Part shown: positions 56,379 through 64,000 of the stretch, piece by piece
Numbering within the stretch: position 1 is the stretch's first letter
How the letters are laid out: every line of letters starts with the position of its first letter
Assembly (NCBI GenBank): GCA_954871525.1
Contig: OX940861.1
Span: 9,594,842-9,658,841 of the forward strand
Reading direction: 5' to 3'
Length of the DNA stretch: 64,000 bases
DNA from: Parietaria judaica
Taxonomy: Eukaryota; Streptophyta; Magnoliopsida; Rosales; Urticaceae
The notes under the pieces: generated by a model
Seen by the model: only the letters and a program-made list of their open reading frames with translations
Told to the model about the DNA's origin: nothing
Database searches by the model: none
Position numbers and translations under genes: made by a program

Positions 56379-58255
56379 CAGGGGCGGAGGGACTTGGGGC
56401 CCAGTGGGGGCAGTTGTACCCACTTGAAAGCCCATAACCTCACTTAGGCCCAATGTTTTGCCCCCCCTTGGCTGATTTTTTTTTTTTGGTTTCTTCCCCA
56501 CCTCTACACGTCTTCGATCTTTTTTGGCTTCTCCATCACGCCATCGCCAGGCTCGCTTCTTCGTCGGAATCTGCTTTGTGGTTAATGTTCTTACTTACTC
56601 TCCGGTCGTTTTTCACGATTCTCACCCAGTCACCCTCATATATGCTTCTTCTTACTCTGTTTTTTCTTTCTTTGTTTCAGAATCCTGCACTTGTTCTTGA
56701 TTCAGATTCTCCGTTTGGTCGAGCATTCAAGGCGACGAGGTCGACTCCAGCAAACAAGCAATTCTGGTAAAGGTCTTTTCTCTTCTTTTCTCACGCTTAC
56801 CCTGGGTTTGGTCACTTTGGTTTATTTTTTTTCTTTTTTGCTTCTTGAATATCAATATTGCTATGTCGGCTGTCGAGTATGGGTTCTGGGTTTAGACCTT
56901 CAAATAGTCAAAATATGTTTCTTTTTATTTGGCAATAGGATAAGATTGAAAGCTTTTAGCTTGAACTCTGCAATGCAAGTGTGATGAAAAAGCTGGAAAC
57001 CAAGCTCTGTTTCGTCTTTTTGTAGAGAATGTTGTGCCTTCCAATTTCTTTGTATTATATTAATGGGTTAAATGACATCTTAAATGATATTATATTCATA
57101 TCTTCATTTGGAAGTTTGCTTTGATATGTTACACGTTATACAATGTAAAAGATACTTTATTTTAATAAATGGTTATAGATCATAGAATGAAACCAGGTTT
57201 AAATATTTCTTTTGTTAAACTCTGACTTTATTAGAAGTTTTTTTGTTGATTTGTTAGTATATTTTGTGTTGATTGAATTTTCTGACGCATTCTTATAGGA
57301 CTTATTACAAGAGAATCATGCATAGATATTTCAAGAGGAAAGGGGAAGAGACCGAAAGCAGTGCGAGCAAATTCAAAAAAATCGAAGTTGATCCAAAAGG
57401 CTTACCAAGTGATCCGGGTTTAGAGACGGAAAGTAGTGCTAGCAATTTAAAAAAAGACGAGATTGATCCAAAAGTCTTACCAAGTGATCCGGGTTTAGAG
57501 ACGGAAAGTAGCGCTAGCAAATTAAAAAAAGACGAGATTGATCCAAAAGTGTTATCAAGTGATTCGAGTTTAGCTACGAAAAGTAGTGCTAACCAATTCA
57601 AAAAGGACAACTTTGATCCAAACGCCTTACCAAGTGATCCGGGATTGCGTATACCGATTGGATATTTCGATCGTAATGTAGTTGATTTAGTTCGACGAAC
57701 GTACATCCAATGGGGTCCTTGTCAACCTAGATTGGATAAGTTTCGAGTTGTTAAAGGACGGAGGTTCAAGGCTTCTTGGTATGATGATTTTGGAAGTTGG
57801 CTAGAGTATAGCGAAGATAAGAATAAAGTATATTGCCTTTGTTGTTACTTGTTCAAACCAAGTAGTGACAAAGGTGGTGGTGACGCTTTTGTGGGAGAAG
57901 GATTTCAGAATTTCAAGAAAAAAGAAAGGCTTCATCAACATATCGGAGGTCCGTTAAGTTCTCATAATCAAGCTTGGGCCAAGTATGAATCTTTGAAAAA
58001 TCACAAGCAACATCTTGAGGGAGTTTTTGCTAGGCAAACAGAAAACGTTCAGAATGAATACCGAATCAGATTGGGTGGTATTTTGGAGGTAGTTCGACTT
58101 CTTTTACGGCAAGGAATGGCATTTCGAGGCCATAATGAATCCGAAAGCTCGAAAAACCGAGGTAAATTTCTTGAGATTTTAAAGGTATTAGTTAAACACG
58201 ATCCCGACATAAAGGCGGTTGCTTTAGAAAATGCTCCTGGAAACTGCAAGTTAAC
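56379..58255 (+). mobile_element. hAT transposon with TTF-finger transposase, 5' part
   Basis: Starts CAGGGGCGGAGGGACTTGG, a hAT-type terminus, and carries the start of a TTF-finger transposase. It is cut at 58255 by the LTR of a Copia element; the 3' part must lie beyond the window if it survives. The preceding 8 bases cacgtgta (56371-56378) are the candidate target duplication. Confidence 0.75.
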
Positions 58256-58319
58256 TGTTGGGATTTATGCCCACAAAGGAGACATGAAGGACCTTTTAGC
58301 AAATAAAATAGTTTATTAA
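57318..58319 (+). pseudogene. hAT transposase N-terminus (TTF zinc finger), truncated
   Basis: The ATG at 57318 (MHRYFKRKGEE) opens a frame to 58319. A 25-residue unit (for example LETESSASNLKKDEIDPKVL) is repeated four times at 57347-57646. Then follow PIGYFDRNVVDLVRRTYIQW, GPCQP and the TTF-type finger region: RFKASWYDDFGSWLEYSEDK, YCLCCYLF, FKKKERLHQHIGG. After VALENAPGNCKL at 58255 the last 21 codons are read from the inserted LTR, so the catalytic RNase-H-like core and dimerisation domain are missing. Family members are normally about 700-800 residues. TTF-finger proteins of this kind are often listed as zinc finger MYM-type 1-like. Confidence 0.85.
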
Positions 58320-60487
58320 TAAAGTACTCGATGTAATAATACGATTATGTTCTTTTGCTGAGAATTAAATAGAGATTAAATATTCATTCTTATTTATTTA
58401 AGTTTGTGTTTATGCATATATGTCTACGCCCTGAAACTATCATCAACGAAAGAAGAGTTAAGTACAGACTTAACAAGATATCTCTTCTTGATAAGTTTAA
58501 AATCAACAGTTCGCAATCTTAGGATCGATGGGGCGATCGTATCCGATTAATGATTGTTTGAATAAACTACTGATATCGGATCTTGTGATATTGGGAGTTG
58601 TGACTCTAAGAGTTTATTCTTGATGTCTTAATGAAGACACTGAACTAGACCTGTGACACTTTGAAGTTCGAGGTAAAACCGTTTCATTACTCGAAGCTTT
58701 GAAATCACAAACGAGGGGTATTTTCGTAATTACCTAAATCCTGAAGTGGGCACATAATTTCTCGTGACACTTTGTGACACTTGACTAGTCAATGGGCAAG
58801 ATCCAAATGATGGATCAAAGACCCGACGGTTGGTGTCACAATACTGTCTCGTTGAACTATGTGATTCACAGATATGGAATTTGTGTTATAAGAATGCTAC
58901 AGCATTAGTATCACATCGTGCTTTGTTCTTTGAAGTGTGAATGAACAAACCGGGCCCGGTACTCAGTGAATAATATATTCTCTGAATAAAACATGTGACC
59001 TGTTGTGACATCTCACTTTATGTTTTTCTCATTCACAAATAACAAAGGAGTTGATGAAATAATAACTAAGGGGTAAAACGGTAATTTTACATTCCTCTTA
59101 GTTGCTGATACACACAAAGGGTAATATCGTAAAATACACCGTGGACCGTGTGAAGAATAGTTGTATCACATCAAACGGAAATAAGAACGCATATGAACTT
59201 AGAGATTTTCAGTATTGGTCCTTTAGTGGAATCGACCAATATTAAGAATTAAAAGTTCGGAAAAAGTTTGTGAACTTTTGTGTCCGGACTTTATTCTGAA
59301 GCTTCGTTCATGTGGGTCCATGAGGTCTCAATGTTAGACTTTCGGACGAGATATTGATGAACAAAATAAGTATTAAAAATATGTAAAGTTAATTTATTGA
59401 AATCGTACTTTAAGTTCAATTATTAAATTGAAATATTTTTAAGTACGAAATTGGTTTGATAATTTTCTCTTATGTATAAATTGTGATTTATACTATGATA
59501 ATTATTTTCTTATGATTAAATAAATAAATCGTTATTTATTTTAATCACCTTTATTAAATACAATAAATTATATAATTATATTGATAATTGTATATTATTC
59601 GAATTTAATGAATAAAAGGTAGAGAAAATTAATACCTTAATTCCTATTGGTTAATCTAAGGAAATAAGGATCAATGATATGTCATATTCTTATCCCTTGG
59701 ATTATGGTATTCGAATTATTAAGAGAAAAATAATAAAAGAAAATTCCAAATTAATACGTATGATTTGTTTTGAATTTTTGCTTCCTTAGTCAAACCCTAT
59801 GCGCATAAAATAGGAAAGATTTAGTATTGGTACATATCTTGCCGATTGCTTGCGGAGAAAGAATAGGATTTATGAATTAAATATTTGATTTAATTTAATC
59901 CTATTTCTATGGCTATATATATGATATATGATTAGGTTATAAAGGATAACCCTACTAGCCTCATATGCGCAGGTTTTAGAAAAGCAACAGAGAATTTTTT
60001 TTTTCATTCGTTCGCTGCTTTTAGAAAAGCAACCAGAGAAAGAAATTTTTTTTAAGCGTCGCATACTGTATGCGCAAAAAGCTTGGGAGAAATATTAAGG
60101 CAAAAGTTGTTCTTCTTTTTCTTTTCTCTAGTTCATAAAGAGCCCACTCTCTTCATCTCAAAATATCCGAAAGCCATAACATCGAATCCATCGTGGTTTT
60201 TTGATTGAAGACGGAGGGACGACTCGCGAAGATCGACGACGAAAACCGTTAATAAATTCCGGATTTGTAAGTGTTCTTAATCCTATAATTGTTATATGAT
60301 TTCCGGGAATTTATCCATTCGTTGTTTACGTAATAAATTTATTTTGTATGCATGATAATCGTTTTTAACGTTATGGTTATTTTAATATGTCAAAAATCAG
60401 TTTTCATATTAAAAAAGAAATTTTGAAATTCCGCCGTAACTCGTTACGTTCATTATTTATATTAAAAAATTTAATATCGATCCAACA
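58256..60487 (+). repeat. 5' LTR, 2232 bp
   Basis: Starts TGTTGGGATTTATGCCC and ends GATCCAACA, an inverted repeat at the ends. Two bases later comes the primer-binding site. The start breaks the hAT transposase frame; ttaac precedes it and is the candidate target duplication. The 3' LTR is outside the window. Confidence 0.85.
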
Positions 60488-60489
60488 AA

Positions 60490-60502
60490 TGGTATCAGAG
60501 CC
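60490..60502 (+). other. Primer-binding site (initiator Met tRNA)
   Basis: TGGTATCAGAGCC, complementary to initiator methionine tRNA, two bases after the LTR end. Confidence 0.95.
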
Positions 60503-61942
60503 ATAATTGGCGTTAATAACGTCATGCAAAAATATTTTTTACGTAAAAATTAATTATGCATGTGATTATATGAGTAGTTAGGTGTTGGCGTTTTTGTGTG
60601 CATGTATTTTTGAATATGTGAATGTGAATGGATCCTTCTCAAAGTGGCCCTAGGATTGTTTCCGGCTATCGTCCCGGTTTTTATTTTTATTAGAAAAATG
60701 TGAGCCTCGGTTTTTGAAGGACATAGGATTATGTAAATATTATTATATTTTCCGGAGGACACGAAGAACCAAGACGAGACGAGAAGAACGGAGATTTTTT
60801 CTCGGGCATGGCCGTACGTTCTCGGGCGTACGTGAGCTAACCCGAGGCGCCTCCGTGGCCTACAACGATTCGGAAATTGTTCCGGATATTTTTTTAAAAT
60901 CTATATAATTAAATTGCGCTCATTTATTTTTTCTTAATAAAAGGTGATATTATATATATGACTTAATTATTTTTATGAAAGCTTATTATTTTTGAGAAAA
61001 ATAAAATTAAGAAAATATATAATATATTGTCACAATATTTTTGAAATATTAAAAGCGCGTTTAATTATTTAAGTGGGAGAGATATTGATCTCTAAGTTTT
61101 AAAAGCGGAAACTCGACATCACGGCGAAATAACGAAGGAGATAAAGTGTAGTTTATTTTCTATGTATTTTGTCTATGGGTTGTAATTTAGAATTGGGCCA
61201 TTAGAGAAGTTAAATTTATGCTTTGATTTATTTATACTTCTTGCATTTCACATCACACGTCATATAGGATAGGACGCCAACACCTCGTGTAAACTATGTC
61301 ATGTTCATGCATCATTGTAGTTTGGTTTATAAACAAAGTTATAAAATTTAAACTCAATGAACAAAATTTGTTTTTTGTAAAAACTAAGTGGGAGGGTTGT
61401 TTAACGTTGAAATAACCCACGGTCCCCGACATAGATTTAATAACGGTGTGTGTGATGGACTAAGAGTCACCATAGTGGCCCTCTCTTCAATGGGAGTACT
61501 CCGGAATCACTCCGTTGATTAAATCGTTAACGAACTAAGCCTTAAAGAGGAGCGATGAGGCGGGGCCTCCCCTAGGTGGACCGTTCTCAAAGTAACTTGG
61601 ATAAAGGCCCATATGTCGGTTACACACTTCGACTTATTCCTAATATAATCCTCCCTAGAGGCAATGCATTAGAAATAAGTGACCAAATTTTTATGGTAAT
61701 TAATAAGAACTAGGAGTTGTGACTTCTTGGAAAGTTTGAATTAAATAGTGATGTGTCACGACTATGAAAGGCGTTTATTTACGGTCTCCCTTAGGAGAAG
61801 TAAATAATCATTTTGTTCATAATACCATGGAATCAAAATATCATTTTATGACATATAATAATTAGGATTGTTCATGCATCATGATTATTCCAAATGTAGC
61901 ATATGTCTAAAATTATTTTTCTTTATTATAATTTTCAGCAAA
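60503..61942 (+). other. Leader of the Copia element
   Basis: 1.4 kb without a convincing frame. attttcag at 61929-61938 lies just before the gag ATG and could be a splice acceptor, so gag may be expressed from a spliced RNA. Confidence 0.5.
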
Positions 61943-64000
61943 ATGTCTTTGAACCCGCTCGCAACTATTTTGAGCACTAACAAACTCGAGGGTGAGAATT
62001 ACGTAGATTGGAAACGTAACCTCGACATCGTATTGACGGTGGAAAAGCACAAGTATGTTCTCACCACCCCGTGTCCCGAAGCTCCGAGTGCTGACTCGAG
62101 CCAAGAGAACAAGGACGCTTATAATGCTTGGATTAGATCTGATGAGATTGCTAGGTGCTACATTTTAGCATCTATGAGCAATGTGTTGCAGCAGTCTCAC
62201 CGGGACATACCCACGGCATATGAGATGCTCTTTAATCTCCAGGAGATGTTTGGGTGTCACGGGCGTCAGGCAAGGCAGCAAGCTATCCGGAATTTCATGA
62301 ATTGTCGGATGAAGCCGGGAACTCCTGTTCGAGACCATATGCTAAAGATCATGGGGCATCTGAATGAGATGGAAATTCTCGGATCCGAGATCGATGGACT
62401 CACTAAGACAGACATGATCTTGGAGACTCTGTCGGACTCCTTCGATAGCTTCCGTCTGAACTACTCCATGAACAAGTTGGATTATACTCTGACTGAGCTC
62501 ATGAAGGAGTTGCAGACTGCCGAGGGACTCCTTCCGAATAACAAGAGGAAGAATGGAGAAGCCAATGTTGCTGAACACAAGGCTTCCACCTCTCGTTTCA
62601 AGAAGCAAAGAAAAGGTCCTAAAAACGCCAACCGAACGGGATCCAAAGCGCCTCAGAACAAGGCTAAGGATGCTAAGGGCAAGAGCGTCGCAAAGGTGGA
62701 CAAGTCTAACCACAAGTGTCACCATTGCGGAGAAGTCGGCCATTGGCGAAGGAACTGTCCTGCCTATCTCAAGACTGTCAAAGGGAAAGGTATTAGTCTC
62801 GTTACTCAAGCATGTTACATTACAAATAAAGAATCACCCTGGATATTAGATTGTGGGGCTTCTGATCATATTGTGTGTAATTCGAATGGTTTCAGGCAAA
62901 CCAGACGCTTGAGTGATGGGGAGTTCTCGTTCAACTGGGGTAATGGAACGAATGTCGGAGCAAGATCAGTCGGGACCTTGAGGCTTAAGTTTGGGAATAA
63001 AACTTTATTATTGAATAACGTTTATTATGTACCAGATTTTAGCAAGAACCTTGTTTCTTTTGGTCGTTTAGAAGAACAATTTTTTAAGTTTAAAGTCAAT
63101 AATGGTATTGAAATTTATCTTGATGATTCGTTTATTACTAAAGCTCATCGTATTGATTCTATATATTATCTGTATCCTTATGAGCCGACTATCTTAGACA
63201 CCGAAGTGAATAACGATTCATACAGGAAGCGTAAAAGGTCTTATACTGATGAGACCGACGAAACATATCTATGGCACTTACGTCTTGGACACATTGGTCT
63301 TAAAAGGATTAAGAGATTAGCAAAAGATGGTCCTTTGCAATCTCTAAACGTGGGATCTCTACCTACGTGCGAATCTTGTCTCGAAGGCAAAATGACCAAG
63401 AGACCTTTCTCGTCGAAAGGTGAAAGAGCCACTCAAGTATTGGAACTCGTACATACTGATGTATGTGGACCGATCAACATCTAGGCAAAAGGAGGTTACG
63501 AATACTTCGTGACCTTTACTGATGACTTCTCACGTTTTGGTCATGTCTTTCTTATGCGAAACAAATCCGACACTTTTGAAATGTTCAAGCACTATCGGGC
63601 ATTGGTTGAAAAGCAAAGAGAGAAACAGATCAAAACACTGCGATCTGATCGTGGTGGAGAATACTTGTCTGGAGAGTTCGAAGACCTACTTAAAGAAGAA
63701 GGTATTCATTCTCAGCTTACAGCACCTGGCACCCCGCAACAAAATGGAGTGTCAGAGAGAAGGAACCGAACTCTGTTAGATATGGTGAGATCAATGATGA
63801 GTTATTCATCACTTCCTGATTCGTTCTGGGGATATGCCTTGGAAATGGCAACTTACATTCTGAACCAAGTACCATCGAAGACAGTTCCTGGTACGCCTTA
63901 TGAAAGATGGTGTGGTAGAAAATCTGTTTTAAACCACATCAGAATCTGGGGCTGCCCAGCACATGTGCTAAGGCAAAAGACGAGCAAGTTGGCTAGTCGG
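61943..64000 (+). pseudogene. Copia gag-pol with an in-frame stop, partial
   Basis: ATG at 61943 (MSLNPLATILSTNKL). Gag holds ENYVDWKRNLDIVLTVEKHK and a capsid-like helix-rich domain, then the zinc knuckle CHHCGEVGHWRRNC near 62728. The protease site reads WILDCGASDHIV, with Cys instead of the usual Ser after the catalytic Asp. Pre-integrase: LWHLRLGHIGLKRI. Integrase: LVHTDVCGP, then TAG at 63482-63484, then the frame continues with [10 protein letters not shown] and [11 protein letters not shown] to the window edge. RT is not reached. The stop falls between the first and second catalytic Asp of integrase. Without read-through the element is inactive. Confidence 0.92.

Larger units (their letters stand above)
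58256..64000 (+). mobile_element. Ty1/Copia retrotransposon with 2.2-kb LTR, partial
   Basis: Plus-strand element inserted in the hAT transposase gene. It includes the 5' LTR, primer-binding site, a long leader, gag and pol up to the end of integrase, where the window ends. Long LTRs plus a Gag with a single zinc knuckle fit the larger Copia lineages (SIRE/Angela/Tork side), but the lineage is not proven. Confidence 0.92.

Noticed and set aside
1..64000. tRNA, rRNA and organelle-derived genes
   Set aside because: Read for conserved cloverleaf and rRNA motifs by eye; none convincing apart from the decayed tRNA-like segment in the foldback element.

Overview
This window is nuclear DNA from a flowering plant. 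The evidence is multi-exon genes with AT-rich GT-AG introns, plant families (BAHD acyltransferase, GDSL esterase, ZCF37-like, NPGR1-like) and dense LTR retrotransposons primed by plant-type sites. Intron style and gene families suggest a eudicot, but the species cannot be named from the sequence alone. At least half of the window is transposable-element DNA.

Layout. 1-9084 is a stack of nested elements. A rotted Copia fragment (from 7867) abuts a minus-strand Gypsy LTR element (7412-7866 plus interior 6847-7411). That element is split by a plus-strand Gypsy element (9-6846, 5-bp target duplication), which itself carries a solo LTR of its own family (4701-5476). 9085-13880 is a truncated minus-strand Copia element, followed by a 486-bp hAT-type MITE (13909-14394). 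The first host genes are a frameshifted BAHD acyltransferase (14741-16007, minus) and an apparently intact five-exon GDSL esterase (19188-20942, plus). 20943-26734 is AT-rich, with a hAT-like MITE and a Pack-MULE-like unit carrying a GC-rich gene fragment. 26735-31666 is a small terminal-inverted-repeat element split by a very young Copia element (26975-31626) whose two 167-bp LTRs look identical and have unusual TA...TA ends. 33337-39062 is a non-autonomous Gypsy element related to the first one, full of minisatellites.

40013-50788 is the gene-rich part. It holds a ZCF37-like membrane protein, an AKAP17A/XE7-like protein with a probable GC-AG intron, a 76-residue SVIP-like VCP-interacting protein with an acylation signal, and an NPGR1-like TPR protein. 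A 1.5-kb TRIM-like LTR element with identical 299-bp LTRs (43831-45334) sits among them. 50789-53772 shows no gene. 53773-55087 is a 1.3-kb near-palindrome (foldback element). From 56379 there is a TTF-finger hAT transposase gene, cut at 58256 by a Copia element with a 2.2-kb LTR whose gag-pol runs off the window end.

The genes do not form a pathway. The unifying theme is serial transposon insertion. Seven boundaries can be fixed by target duplications or reconstructed empty sites, and every recognisable retrotransposon gag-pol here carries in-frame stop codons.
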